Part shown: positions 44,071-52,373 of the stretch, piece by piece
Layout of the letters: each line of letters starts with the position of its first letter
Position numbering within the stretch: the first letter of the stretch is position 1
From: Methylococcus sp. EFPC2
Lineage (GTDB): Bacteria > Pseudomonadota > Gammaproteobacteria > Methylococcales > Methylococcaceae
DNA: 64,000 bases
NCBI RefSeq assembly: GCF_016925495.1
Contig: NZ_CP070491.1
Location: 682,001 to 746,000, forward strand
Reading direction: 5' to 3'
Notes under the pieces: generated by a model
Told to the model about the DNA's origin: nothing
Database searches by the model: none
Seen by the model: only the letters and a program-made list of their open reading frames with translations
Translations under genes and position numbers: made by a program

Positions 44071-45315
44071 GTGAGAATTTTGATGATGCCGAGACACGAA
44101 CTTCACTTGCTTGCGGCATTCCGCGCCATGTTGGCCATCTGGCTGCTCGGCTTGCTCGTGGCTTTGGCCGGTTGCGCTGTTCCGGGCCGCGGGCCCGCCG
44201 TTCCCCAGGCCTATGTTGACCGCGCGGAGGTCGTCGGTCTGCCGGGTGTGCGTTACCTGATAAAGGCCGAAATGCCGGAAGTCGTCCAGGAGGCAGTGGA
44301 CAGCGTCAAGCGAGAAGCTGCTTACCAAGCGACCCGGGGTATCGGTAATGGCCAAGGAAACGGCCTGCCGCCGGCCGTCTTCCTGGCTTTGTCCGGCGGG
44401 GGAGACGATGGCGCTTTCGGTGCCGGCCTCTTGTCCGGCTGGACCGCGGCGGGCAATCGACCCTCTTTCAAGCTGGTCACCGGCATCAGTACCGGCGCCC
44501 TGATCGCTCCTTTCGCTTTTTTGGGGCCGAAGTACGACGCGGTGCTCAAGGCGGTCTACACCAATAGCGCGCCCAAGGACATTCTGGAGCCTCGCGGGTT
44601 TACCGCCGCCCTGTTCGACGATGCCTTGGCCGACAATGCCCCGCTGGGACGCGTCGTGAAGAAGTACGTGACGGCCGACATGCTCAAGGAAATCGCCCAG
44701 GAATATCAGCGCGGGCGTTTGCTGCTGATGGCCACCACCAATCTGGATGCGCGCCAGGCGGTGATCTGGAACATGGGCAAGATCGCCGCCAGCGGCCATC
44801 CGGAAGCGCTGGAACTGTTCCATAAGATCATGCTGGCCTCGGCCGCCATTCCGGGCGCCTTCCCGCCGGCGATGATCGATGTGGAAGTCGGTGGCAAACC
44901 TTATCAGGAAATGCACGTGGACGGTGGCGCCATGGCCCAGGTGTTCGTCTACCCGCCTTCCCTCCATGTGTCCGAGGAGACCAAGAAGCGGGGCGTCGAG
45001 CGCGAACGCCGTCTCTATCTGATACGCAACGCCCGCCTGGACCCCGATTGGGCCGAAGTTGAACGGCGCACCCTGAGCATCGCCGGCCGAGCCATCTCAT
45101 CGCTGATTCAGACCCAAGGCGTCGGCGACCTCTACAAGATCTACACCGCCGCTCTGCGGGATGGCATCGACTACAACCTCGCCTACATCCCGAAGACCTT
45201 CACCGCGCCGCACAAGGAAGACTTCGATACCGAGTACATGCGCAAGTTGTTCCAGACCGGCTACGACTTGGCCATCAAGGGCTATCGCTGGGAGAAAACC
45301 CCGCCGGGACTTTAG
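44071..45315 (+). CDS. Patatin-like phospholipase, lipoprotein
   Basis: 414 residues if started at the GTG at 44071; in-frame ATGs at 44083 and 44086 are alternatives. The signal peptide ends LVALAGC (Cys35). The patatin domain shows the oxyanion loop SGGGDDGAFGAG (108-119), nucleophile Ser140 in GISTG, and the dyad Asp284 in DGG. Likely hydrolyses phospholipid acyl esters in the periplasm or outer membrane. Next to DUF3313 and DUF4410 lipoprotein genes on the same strand. Confidence 0.92.
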   Translation: MRILMMPRHELHLLAAFRAMLAIWLLGLLVALAGCAVPGRGPAVPQAYVDRAEVVGLPGVRYLIKAEMPEVVQEAVDSVKREAAYQATRGIGNGQGNGLPPAVFLALSGGGDDGAFGAGLLSGWTAAGNRPSFKLVTGISTGALIAPFAFLGPKYDAVLKAVYTNSAPKDILEPRGFTAALFDDALADNAPLGRVVKKYVTADMLKEIAQEYQRGRLLLMATTNLDARQAVIWNMGKIAASGHPEALELFHKIMLASAAIPGAFPPAMIDVEVGGKPYQEMHVDGGAMAQVFVYPPSLHVSEETKKRGVERERRLYLIRNARLDPDWAEVERRTLSIAGRAISSLIQTQGVGDLYKIYTAALRDGIDYNLAYIPKTFTAPHKEDFDTEYMRKLFQTGYDLAIKGYRWEKTPPGL

Positions 45316-45413
45316 AAACTCAAGAAGACCGCAGATTTGACGGCTGACGGCCAGGCGGAACTTGAGCCAGAAATTAGGAATCCGCGTTATAGCAATTAAA
45401 GAGAGGTACGCCC

Positions 45414-46151
45414 ATGCATGCAATACGCCTGATCAAGCTGATGATTTACCTGATGCTCGCCATGGTGATTACCGGCTGTGCCGGCACGGCGGTTCAGACG
45501 CGGAGTGAGATTGCGAGCGCCGGCCTGGCCAGGCCGAAGCAAATCAATGTGTACGACTTCGCCGTCAATCCTTCGGAAATACAACAGAACTCCGGCCCGC
45601 TGGCGCGCCTCATGCGGAGTTCGAGTGCTTCCGAGCAGACCGCGGAGCAAATGGCCATCGGCCGCGAAGTGGCCGACGCCCTGGCGACCGAACTGACCGA
45701 AGGCCTCAAGGAGTTGGGATTCAATGCCGTCCGCTCGACCCGCAACATGACGGTGGCGGAAGGCACGATTCTGGTTACCGGCGCCTTCGTCAACATCGAC
45801 GAAGGCAACAAGGCGAGGCGGACGCTGGTCGGGCTCGGCTTGGGCCAATCGTCCCTGGACACCCAGGTCAGCGTCCTGGCGCCGGGAGGAAGGGAGTACC
45901 GGGAGCTGATCGGTTTCGATGTCCACACTGACAGCGGATCGATGCCGGGCGCCGCGGTCATGGGGCCGGCCGGCGCCGCGGCGGGCGCCGGCACGGCGGC
46001 AGTCGTGGCGTCCAATGCCGCGCTGGGAACGATCAAGAATTACCGCTCCGCGGCTGCGCAGCAGGCCAAGCAACAGGCGGAAAAGATCGTTTCGGCACTG
46101 TCGAAATATTTTCTGCAGCAGGGTTGGATCAGACCCGAACAAGTTCGCTAG
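45414..46151 (+). CDS. DUF4410 family lipoprotein
   Basis: 245 residues, signal peptide MVITGC (Cys about 22). The DUF4410 layout is seen: a strand INVYDFAVNPSEI early, a helix QMAIGREVADALATELTEGLKELGFNAVR, then GTILVTGAFVNIDEGNKARRTLVGLGLGQSSLDTQVSVLA. The glycine/alanine-rich stretch (GAAVMGPAGAAAGAGTAAV) could insert in a membrane. Function unknown. AAGAGAGG lies before the ATG. Confidence 0.85.
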   Translation: MHAIRLIKLMIYLMLAMVITGCAGTAVQTRSEIASAGLARPKQINVYDFAVNPSEIQQNSGPLARLMRSSSASEQTAEQMAIGREVADALATELTEGLKELGFNAVRSTRNMTVAEGTILVTGAFVNIDEGNKARRTLVGLGLGQSSLDTQVSVLAPGGREYRELIGFDVHTDSGSMPGAAVMGPAGAAAGAGTAAVVASNAALGTIKNYRSAAAQQAKQQAEKIVSALSKYFLQQGWIRPEQVR

Positions 46152-46193
46152 AGCAAATCGAATCATGATCGAGAACATAACCGGAGGTCAGCT

Positions 46194-47054
46194 ATGAAAA
46201 CGACAAACTGGTGGCCGGCATTCCGCATCGCGCTGGGTGTGGTGGTCCTGGCAGGCACAGCGGGATGCGCGAAGGAACCGGCGGTGGTCCACCCGGCACC
46301 GCCGCCCACTGCAGCGGCGCCGCAGGCGGTGCCCGAAGCTCCGGGCGACGCACACGCCATCCTGATGCGCATGGCCGAGTTTCTGGCGAAAACCCCGCGT
46401 TTCAGCGTGAACATCCAGGGCAGTTACGACGTGGTTCAGGAATCCGGGCAGAAGATCGAATTCAACCAGGGCCGGAGGGTCATCGTGAGCCGGCCCAATG
46501 GGCTGCGCGTCGAGGTCGAACATAGCGACGGCGACAAGCATCTCGTCCTGTACGACGGCAAGGAAATCACGGCCTACACGCCGTCGCAGAACGTTTATGC
46601 GCAGGTGTCCAAACCGGGCGGCATCGACGAAGCGGTCGTGTATTTTCTCAAGGACCTCCACATGCAACTCCCCCTCGCCGTGCTCCTGACCAGCCGCTTT
46701 CCGGCCGAGATCGAAAGGCGGACGCAGTCGCTCGACTACGTGGAAAAGACCGCATTCAATGGAGTACCGCTCCATCATCTCGCGGGACGAACCGAGACGG
46801 TCGATTATCAGGTTTGGATCACGGAAGGCGCCCAGCCCTTACCGCTGCGCGTGGTGCTGACCTACAAGAACGCGGACGGCCAGCCCCAGTTCCAGGCGCA
46901 GTTTTCCGACTGGAATCTGGCGCCTGAAATCGCGGAGTCGACGTTTGCCTTCACCCCGCCCGCAGGGGCGAAGAAGATTAGCTTCCTCGCGCAGGTCCCC
47001 AAAATCTCGATTGAGGGGGCGGCATCCCCAGAACAAACGGGAGGACAGAAATGA
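46194..47054 (+). CDS. DUF2092 family lipoprotein (LolA-like fold expected)
   Basis: 286 residues, signal ending AGTAGC followed by a proline/alanine-rich linker. The mature part matches DUF2092: a helix with ILMRMAEFLAKTPRFSVNIQGSYDVVQ, VIVSRPNGLRVEVEHSDGDKHLVLYDGKEITAYTPSQNVYAQV, and C-terminal PLRVVLTYKNADGQPQFQAQFSDWNLAPEI. The family is related in form to LolA/LolB lipid-binding proteins; a lipid or lipoprotein carrier role is inference. The stop overlaps the next gene's start (ATGA), so translation is coupled. Confidence 0.88.
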   Translation: MKTTNWWPAFRIALGVVVLAGTAGCAKEPAVVHPAPPPTAAAPQAVPEAPGDAHAILMRMAEFLAKTPRFSVNIQGSYDVVQESGQKIEFNQGRRVIVSRPNGLRVEVEHSDGDKHLVLYDGKEITAYTPSQNVYAQVSKPGGIDEAVVYFLKDLHMQLPLAVLLTSRFPAEIERRTQSLDYVEKTAFNGVPLHHLAGRTETVDYQVWITEGAQPLPLRVVLTYKNADGQPQFQAQFSDWNLAPEIAESTFAFTPPAGAKKISFLAQVPKISIEGAASPEQTGGQK

Positions 47055-47953
47055 ACACCAGACTTTCGTTGATCGTAACGGCCATGGCGGCTGCGTTCGT
47101 TTTTCTGATCGGCACCGTGGATGAGGCAGTCGCCCGTGACTTTGGCGGCGGAGGGGCGAGAGCCGGCGGCTTCGCCCGCGGCGGCGGAGGTGGAGGTGGT
47201 TTTGCCCGTGGAGGTGGCGGCGGCGGCGGTTTTTCCCGCGGCGGTGGGGGAGGGGGCGGCTTTGCCGGCGGCGGTGGCGGCGGGTTTTCCCGCAGCGGCG
47301 CCGCCGCGAGCGGCAGCTTGTCGTCCAGCGCGGGCGCTGCGTCGTCCCGGGCCGGAGCGTTAGGCGCCGGGAGTTCCGCTGCCTCAGCATCGCGATCGGC
47401 CAGCCGGTCAGAGGCTGCACAGACCGCGTCGACGAACCGGGCTGCGACCCAGCAGAGCCGCCAGGGCAGTTCGACGGAAAATCAGGCGCAACGGCAACAG
47501 GCCAGAAGCGAGAACGTCGAAACCCGTCAACAGGGTTCCACAGACAGGACGCAAACCCGCCAAGGACAAGCCACTCAGAGGGCCAGCGGGCGCCAGCAGA
47601 CCGCGCAGTCCTACCAGGGGTATCGCGGTGCCCCGCCGCCGTCGGGGTATTACTACGAAGACGACCACGACAACTGGGACGACGGCGAAGTCGCAGCCGT
47701 GGCGATCGGAGCGGCCGCGCTGGGCGCTGTCGGTGGCTACGCGGCGGGGCAGTCCTCGGCGACCACGACAGCCGCCCCATCCTCCACGGTCGTCTATGCG
47801 CCGCAGCCCTCCTCGGGCGGCGCCAGTCTGCCCTGTAATCCCGAGGTCAGCACGGTCGGTGGCGTGACTTACTACATCTGCGGTTCCACCTGGTATACCC
47901 AGGCCTATGGCGGAAACGGCGTCATGTATGTGCCCGTGCCGGCCCCGCAATGA
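47051..47953 (+). CDS. Glycine-rich secreted protein
   Basis: 300 residues with a signal peptide (MAAAFVFLIGTVDEAVA). Residues about 30-85 are tandem GGGGGGF(A/S)RG-type repeats, then a Ser/Ala/Gln-rich linker (to about 190). A small conserved-looking C-terminal part follows: GYYYEDDHDNWDDGEVAAVAIGAAALGAVGGYAAG (a glycine-zipper-like helix), ending with CNPEVSTVGGVTYYICGSTWYTQAYGGNGVMYVPV containing two cysteines. Coupled to the DUF2092 gene. Function unknown, probably surface- or envelope-associated. Confidence 0.85.
   Translation: MNTRLSLIVTAMAAAFVFLIGTVDEAVARDFGGGGARAGGFARGGGGGGGFARGGGGGGGFSRGGGGGGGFAGGGGGGFSRSGAAASGSLSSSAGAASSRAGALGAGSSAASASRSASRSEAAQTASTNRAATQQSRQGSSTENQAQRQQARSENVETRQQGSTDRTQTRQGQATQRASGRQQTAQSYQGYRGAPPPSGYYYEDDHDNWDDGEVAAVAIGAAALGAVGGYAAGQSSATTTAAPSSTVVYAPQPSSGGASLPCNPEVSTVGGVTYYICGSTWYTQAYGGNGVMYVPVPAPQ
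47146..47295 (+). repeat. In-frame GGC/GGT-rich tandem repeat encoding Gly-Gly-Phe-X-Arg units
   Basis: About 150 bases made of imperfect units of 24-30 bases (runs of GGC/GGT/GGA ended by TTTGCCCGT or TTTTCCCGC). Units vary in the number of glycines, which suggests slippage between strains. Confidence 0.75.
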
Positions 47954-48046
47954 CGCGGAAAAGGACCTATAGGTCCCGAATGGGATGGGTAGGAAGAAAA
48001 GCGGGATTGGCTTTGGTCCAGCCCGGATCACCCCGCTTCATCAGGG

Positions 48047-48185
48047 AGAGACCGCTCGGCCCCATGGCCCGCGGATTGTAGCCCAGGGACCGAGCGGTCT
48101 CTTCCCTCATCCGGCTCTTCGGGCCACCTTCTCCCAGAGGGAGAAGGGGATAAGGAGCGACCGTCGGTCGCAGATTCCTGGATAG
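48047..48185. repeat. Intergenic repeat, copy A (several hairpins)
   Basis: The 349 bases between 47953 and 48303 hold no gene but several hairpins. AGAGACCGCTCGG (48047-48059) pairs perfectly with CCGAGCGGTCTCT (48090-48102). CCTTCTCCC-AGA-GGGAGAAGG lies at 48127-48147, GCGACC-GTC-GGTCGC at about 48157-48171, and, outside the repeat, CCGACAAG-A-CTTGTCGG at 48198-48214. Blocks such as CCCATGGCCCGCGGATTGT recur at 48912. Looks like a dispersed REP/MITE-like element. Confidence 0.65.
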
Positions 48186-48302
48186 GGCTTGCTGATTCCG
48201 ACAAGACTTGTCGGGTGGCAAATTCAGGTGCAGTTGGGCGTGGTCGTATACCCACGCCCGATAAAACTACAAAAGCGATGACTACTACCTAGGAGATTAA
48301 CC

Positions 48303-48740
48303 ATGTCTAATTCCATCATCATAAGTCTCGCCGTCGGCGTTTTCGGCGTTGTCCTTGGCGGTTCGGCGCAGGCGCAAGGCGAAATTTCGCTGCAGCAGGC
48401 CCAGGCCGAATGCCAGAGCATTGCCCAGCAACAGGCCGGAGGCGCCGCGACGACCCAGCCGCAGGCGGGAGGCCGGGCGCGCGGCGCGGCCGCCGGAGCC
48501 ATGGCGGGCGCGGCCAAAGGTAAAAGCAAGGCTAACCAATACGGCAACGTCCCCGATGAAGTCGCCGAGGAATACACCAAGAACCAAATGAAGGATGCCG
48601 CCAAAATGGGCGCCGCCGCGGGAGCGGCCAGGCAACGTCAGCAGCGCCGGCAGACCGCGGCCCAGCAACAGCAGGGTTCCGATGCCTACAACCAGGCGTA
48701 TGCCTCCTGCATGGCGGCGAAAGGCTTTCCGGGGCAGTGA
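48303..48740 (+). CDS. Small glycine-zipper secreted protein
   Basis: 145 residues with a signal peptide ending GGSAQAQG. The mature part is Gln/Ala/Gly-rich with a glycine-zipper-like stretch GGRARGAAAGAMAGAAKGKSK and another MGAAAGAARQRQQRR. Two cysteines (AECQS near the start, YASCMAAKGF at the end) could form a disulfide; the C-terminal YNQAYASCMAAKGF is seen in other small bacterial envelope proteins. Function unknown. A TAGGAGAT ribosome binding site precedes the ATG. The gene is bracketed by the two copies of the intergenic repeat. Confidence 0.75.
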   Translation: MSNSIIISLAVGVFGVVLGGSAQAQGEISLQQAQAECQSIAQQQAGGAATTQPQAGGRARGAAAGAMAGAAKGKSKANQYGNVPDEVAEEYTKNQMKDAAKMGAAAGAARQRQQRRQTAAQQQQGSDAYNQAYASCMAAKGFPGQ

Positions 48741-48777
48741 TTATCAAGATGGCCCGAGATCCCCGGTCTTTCTCTGC

Positions 48778-48824
48778 GGGAGCGGGATTTAGCCCGCGAA
48801 GATCGCGGCCTGAAGGCCGCTCCC
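48778..48824. repeat. REP-like element with two internal hairpins
   Basis: Outer arms GGGAGCGG and CCGCTCCC enclose two hairpins, GCGGG-ATTTAG-CCCGC (48782-48797) and GCGGCC-TGAA-GGCCGC (48805-48820). It begins 37 bases after the preceding gene's stop and may end or protect its transcript. Confidence 0.6.
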
Positions 48825-48894
48825 TCCATGACTTATTGGGACCGGGTTGCCATGAAAGTCGCGAAGCGAACACTTTGATTTCCCCCTCCCTCCG

Positions 48895-49100
48895 GGAGAG
48901 GCCACCCATGCCCCATGGCCCGCGGATTGTGGCCCTGGAACCGAGCGTTCACGGGAGCGACTGCCATACAAGGCAGTCGAGTCCCGCGCACCTTCTCTCA
49001 TCAGGCCCTTCGGGCCACCTTCTCCCAAGCGACTAAAGCGACGCTTTGCGATTGGAGAAGGAGATATGGAGCGACCTTCGGTCGAAGGTTTCTGGTTAGG
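48895..49100. repeat. Intergenic repeat, copy B
   Basis: This copy lies in the 489-base gap between 48740 and 49230. It shares CCCATGGCCCGCGGATTGT (48912-48930), CTTCGGGCCACCTTCTCCCA (49009-49028) and a GGAGCGACC(T)TCGGTCG block (about 49069) with copy A, in the same order and orientation. Extra sequence is inserted between the blocks (about 48940-48990 and 49029-49050). No coding frame in the gap is supported. Confidence 0.6.
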
Positions 49101-49229
49101 GAGGGGGAGGGAAGCAGCTTGTGGCGCGAGTGTTTTCATCGGCAGGGGTGGCGCGAGCGCCGTAACCCGTTAATAGCCGCGGCGGCCAAAGGCGGATTTC
49201 GTCCCGCTCGCCATGGCGTAGGCAGTGAC

Positions 49230-50660
49230 ATGAAAGTGCTTCGGCAATCGATCTGTTCCGGCGCGGGCATCAGGGGCGAACAGGCGTCGTCATACGGGAC
49301 GCGTTTGCTGCTGAGTCTGCTGCTCTGCGGAGTCCTCGCTGGTTGTGGGCTGGTTAAGAACACCTTCGAGCTTCCCGACAAGGCGATCGCGAGCATTTTA
49401 CCGCGGACCCAGGACGGCAAGGCGGTCGATCCGGTCGAGTTGCAGGCGCGCTTGCTACGATTTGCCGACAATTATCTCGACGACGTCCGGACCGCGACGG
49501 GGCAGTTGCACCGCGATGGAGAGGGTCTTGATCCCATGGAACTGCAGACCCTTAGGCTCACGCATACCGGCGATGTGCTGGAGGTCGCCACGGGACAGAA
49601 TACCTTTGCCAACCTTCTGGACATGGTGGTTCTGATCGACCTGGTCCGCATGACCGTGGAAGATATTTGGGTGCCGAAGGAATACGGTGCTTCCGCTTTG
49701 CCTCTGCTGCAGGTCAGTCGGGCGGCGGAGGCCGAAATTTGGAAAATCGCTTCGGGCGCCCTGCGGCCCGAGCAATTGGCCGAACTGCGTGATGCCATCG
49801 CGACTTGGCATAGGGAGCATCCCGATATCAAGGCGTTGCGTACGGTGCGCCCGCTGGGATTTGCGGCCGAAGTGGCCAAAGCCAATCGGCCCAAGGAAGG
49901 GATGTTTGTCAGCGTTTTCAACCTGCTCAACGTCGATCCCCTGGCCGGCCTCGATCCGGCCACCCGTGAACTGGCCGAGACGAGACTTTTGGGTGAGCGA
50001 GCGCTGTTCCTGGCTCAACGCATGCCCAGGCTGATCCGCTGGGAAACCGAGGTGCTGACGCTCAGCACCGCGAAACTGCCGGAAATCCAGCAATGGCTCG
50101 GCACTACCAGCCAGCTTGCGGTAGCCGGAGATCGAATCAGCCGTGTCGCGGAGCGATTGCCTTCCGTGATCGGGAAGGAGCGGGAAGAAATCCTCCGGGT
50201 TCTCCAGTCCGAGGTTCTGGGCCTGACCGTCCTGTCTACCGAAGCCCGGCAGGCCATGGCCACCGGCACGCAAATGGCCGATGCCGCCAGCGGTACCCTC
50301 AAAAATTTCCAGGATGTGCTGGAAAAGTTCGCCTCGGGCCCCCGGGAGCCGGGTTCGGAGCCGTTCCGGATACGCGAGTATACCGAGGCGGCCGCCGAAA
50401 TCGGGGCCACGGCGCAGCAACTGGGCAGGCTGCTGGATTCCCTGACCCAAAGCCTGGAATCCGACCGGATCGCGCAACTGGACGCCTTGGCCCGGAAAAC
50501 CCAAGAAAATGCCAGGGCACTGGTGGATTACGTCTTCTGGAAGGCGGTTTTGTTGGTCTTGCTCAGCTGCGGAGCGATACTGGCAACGGCTTTGCTTTAC
50601 CGTACTGTGGCGGCGCGGTTCAGAGCGAATGGAGCTCCTGATAATCAGGCAGGCGGATGA
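49230..50660 (+). CDS. Lipoprotein of unknown function with C-terminal membrane helix
   Basis: 476 residues; the signal peptide ends GVLAGC (Cys near 39). I do not recognise a family. The long middle part is almost wholly helical, with heptad-like stretches (RETLARQ-type, and IGATAQQLGRLLDSLTQSLESDRIAQLDALARKTQENARAL near the end), followed by a membrane helix (AVLLVLLSCGAILATALLYR) and a short basic tail. A protein lipidated at one end and membrane-spanning at the other could bridge or line the inner membrane. The ATG at 49230 is chosen because it begins the signal peptide; a longer frame reaches into the repeat. Confidence 0.75.
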   Translation: MKVLRQSICSGAGIRGEQASSYGTRLLLSLLLCGVLAGCGLVKNTFELPDKAIASILPRTQDGKAVDPVELQARLLRFADNYLDDVRTATGQLHRDGEGLDPMELQTLRLTHTGDVLEVATGQNTFANLLDMVVLIDLVRMTVEDIWVPKEYGASALPLLQVSRAAEAEIWKIASGALRPEQLAELRDAIATWHREHPDIKALRTVRPLGFAAEVAKANRPKEGMFVSVFNLLNVDPLAGLDPATRELAETRLLGERALFLAQRMPRLIRWETEVLTLSTAKLPEIQQWLGTTSQLAVAGDRISRVAERLPSVIGKEREEILRVLQSEVLGLTVLSTEARQAMATGTQMADAASGTLKNFQDVLEKFASGPREPGSEPFRIREYTEAAAEIGATAQQLGRLLDSLTQSLESDRIAQLDALARKTQENARALVDYVFWKAVLLVLLSCGAILATALLYRTVAARFRANGAPDNQAGG

Positions 50661-50753
50661 CACAGCCCACTCTTGGGGCTCGGCAGGAGGAAGCTCGACG
50701 GGGTGCGCAATGGGAAGGCGGTTTTCCGTGGCCGCGGCACGGACAAGCCCGGG

Positions 50754-51815
50754 CTAATTAGGGCCGGCAGGCGCCTGGCGGCCGGCGAGTTCCCGCTCGA
50801 TGAGATCCTTCGCGAGCCAGGCAGGTTTTTTTTCCTTGAGCATCGTCAGGAAGGGCGTTTGCATGTGGGGAATCAGGAAAGGCAGCCATTTTCCCACCAG
50901 GCCCGGCTCGGAAAGCCAGCGGCGCAGGTTGCGCGAACGCTGCACCGACAGCGGATGATGCACGTCGCCGCTTAGCTGCTGGCGGACTTCGGGTTCGGGC
51001 GGCAGGGTGGCGAAGAAATCGGCCTGGGTTTCCACGGTCGCACGCTTGTTGAAGAGCAGGAGCAGCACCGTGGCAAATTCGTCGACGAGTTCTTCATTGT
51101 CGTTGAAGGGGTATTTCCACTGCGTGAAGAGCACATGGCTGATTTCGTGCATCAGTATGAACAGCACGAGGTCGTTCAGCTTCGATTTATCCGCCAACGC
51201 ATCGGAGACTTGTTTGACGTACTCCAGGCATAAATAAACCTGGTCGCGGCTGCCATAGGCGTTGGCGCGGTTGCAGCGCACCAGGTTGATGTTTAGGTCA
51301 TCAAACACGAAGGCCTTGCGCAGGTTTTCGGTCAGGCGCGCGAAGGCCTCGGTAAGCCTGGCGCCGGCTTGCGCGCCCTTTTCATCCCCCGATTCCTCGC
51401 GCCGAGGGATAGCCGGGGTATCCAGGGAGGCCTTGGCGTCGAGGGTAAACGAGCGTGGTGCCTCGCCCTGACGGTTGTCTACCACGAGGTAGTAATCACC
51501 GCTGCGCGGCGCGACGATGGAAAAGTCCGTCTTGTCGCTGACCTGGGCCTGAAACAAGGCTGTTCGGGTGGTCTGTACGCGCGCATATTCGCGGTATTCT
51601 TCAGCGCTCAGGAGCATGACGCCCACGCGGCCGTTGATTTCGAGAACGACGTGGAGGGTGGCGTCGCGATTGAGGTTGCTGAACCGGACGCCGGTCCATT
51701 TGCCCGCATCGACCTGGCTGGAAAATCGCACCGACTTTTCGGCCGCCAGGGCAGGGGCGGCCGCCAGACAGACGAGCAGAAGGAGACGGACAAACACGCT
51801 GACGACGGATTTCAT
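50754..51815 (-). CDS. DUF4344 family metallopeptidase
   Basis: 353 residues with a signal peptide (LLLLVCLAAAPALAAEKS). An N-terminal beta-sandwich-like part (about 25-140, with APRSGDYYLVVDNRQGE) precedes the peptidase domain with the zinc motif HEISH at 223-227 and a downstream acidic ENEELVDEF-like stretch (NDNEELVDEFATVLLLL) that probably gives the third ligand, as in DUF4344. Exported; substrate unknown. The ATG at 51815 starts the signal peptide although its ribosome binding site is weak. It converges with the 49230 gene. Confidence 0.85.
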   Translation of the reverse strand: MKSVVSVFVRLLLLVCLAAAPALAAEKSVRFSSQVDAGKWTGVRFSNLNRDATLHVVLEINGRVGVMLLSAEEYREYARVQTTRTALFQAQVSDKTDFSIVAPRSGDYYLVVDNRQGEAPRSFTLDAKASLDTPAIPRREESGDEKGAQAGARLTEAFARLTENLRKAFVFDDLNINLVRCNRANAYGSRDQVYLCLEYVKQVSDALADKSKLNDLVLFILMHEISHVLFTQWKYPFNDNEELVDEFATVLLLLFNKRATVETQADFFATLPPEPEVRQQLSGDVHHPLSVQRSRNLRRWLSEPGLVGKWLPFLIPHMQTPFLTMLKEKKPAWLAKDLIERELAGRQAPAGPN

Positions 51816-51991
51816 GGCGGCATGCCTAGTCGGATGGAGGGCAAATGAGCTTCGCGCATTGTAACGAAATATCAGGACGCGCCGGCAGTCGCACACCTGC
51901 GTCAGTGCCCCCTAAGCCTCGGAATACGTGTAGCGCCTTTGGTTCCTTATCGTTCGTGGGATGGTGCGATAAATGCCTATGAAAATGCCCA

Positions 51992-52020
51992 TTGACTTTG
52001 TTTTTGAGTAAGCATATTTA
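51992..52020 (+). promoter_or_regulatory. Candidate sigma-70 promoter for the riboswitch transcript
   Basis: TTGACT (51992-51997), a 17-base AT-rich spacer, then TATTTA (52015-52020); an alternative -10 is CATATT two bases earlier. It lies in the most AT-rich part of this gap, about 60 bases before the aptamer. The -35 match is good and the -10 weak. The rest of 51816-51990 shows nothing else. Confidence 0.4.
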
Positions 52021-52077
52021 TGTGCCCCGCACGAGTTTCTCGATGCTGATTCGTATTTGGAGAACGTTACAGTGAGT

Positions 52078-52238
52078 CTGCCAAACCTGTCGCGAGGCAG
52101 GGACGGAAAGCTACGGATCTTTGAACTTCGTTGCTCTGCCGGCAGGAGCGTCGGACCACTGAAAGGCGATGACGTCCTTTCGGGTTGACGGTTCAGCAGC
52201 CAAGAGTTTCAACGACTTCAAAGATAGCCGGGTTGCCA
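52078..52238 (+). ncRNA. c-di-GMP-I (GEMM) riboswitch with extended P3
   Basis: Elements of the GEMM-I aptamer appear in order: CCAAACC; P2 hairpin CCTGTC-GCGA-GGCAGG with its GNRA tetraloop; GGGACGGAAAGCTACGG; a P3 stem ATCTTTGAA (52117-52125) with TTCAAAGAT (52217-52225), perfect over 9 bp; and AGCCGGGTTGCC closing P1. The P3 carries about 90 extra bases, including the hairpin GAAAGG...CCTTTC; usual GEMM P3 stems are short. It lies in the 5' leader of the giant protein gene. Confidence 0.85.
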
Positions 52239-52275
52239 TCTTCAGTTCATCGGAGATGCGTAAACCCGGCTTTTT
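52226..52275 (+). terminator. Riboswitch-controlled intrinsic terminator
   Basis: AGCCGGGTT (52226-52234) pairs perfectly with AACCCGGCT (52263-52271), followed at once by TTTT and GCGTTTT. The 5' arm is the same segment that closes the c-di-GMP aptamer, so aptamer and terminator exclude each other. Ligand binding should therefore favour read-through into the giant gene (an ON switch); this logic is inferred. Confidence 0.8.
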
Positions 52276-52373
52276 GCGTTTTAGGAGACGGGTTTAGGGG
52301 AGGTCAGAAGAACAAATTCAATCTGCGCATTCCGGCGGGGCGGCCGGACGTGGTTTCATTCGGGAGATGTGTC

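Noticed and set aside
47146-47295. Possible CRISPR-like or minisatellite array
   Set aside because: The repeat is in frame, has no spacers, and encodes a glycine-rich part of a protein with a signal peptide.
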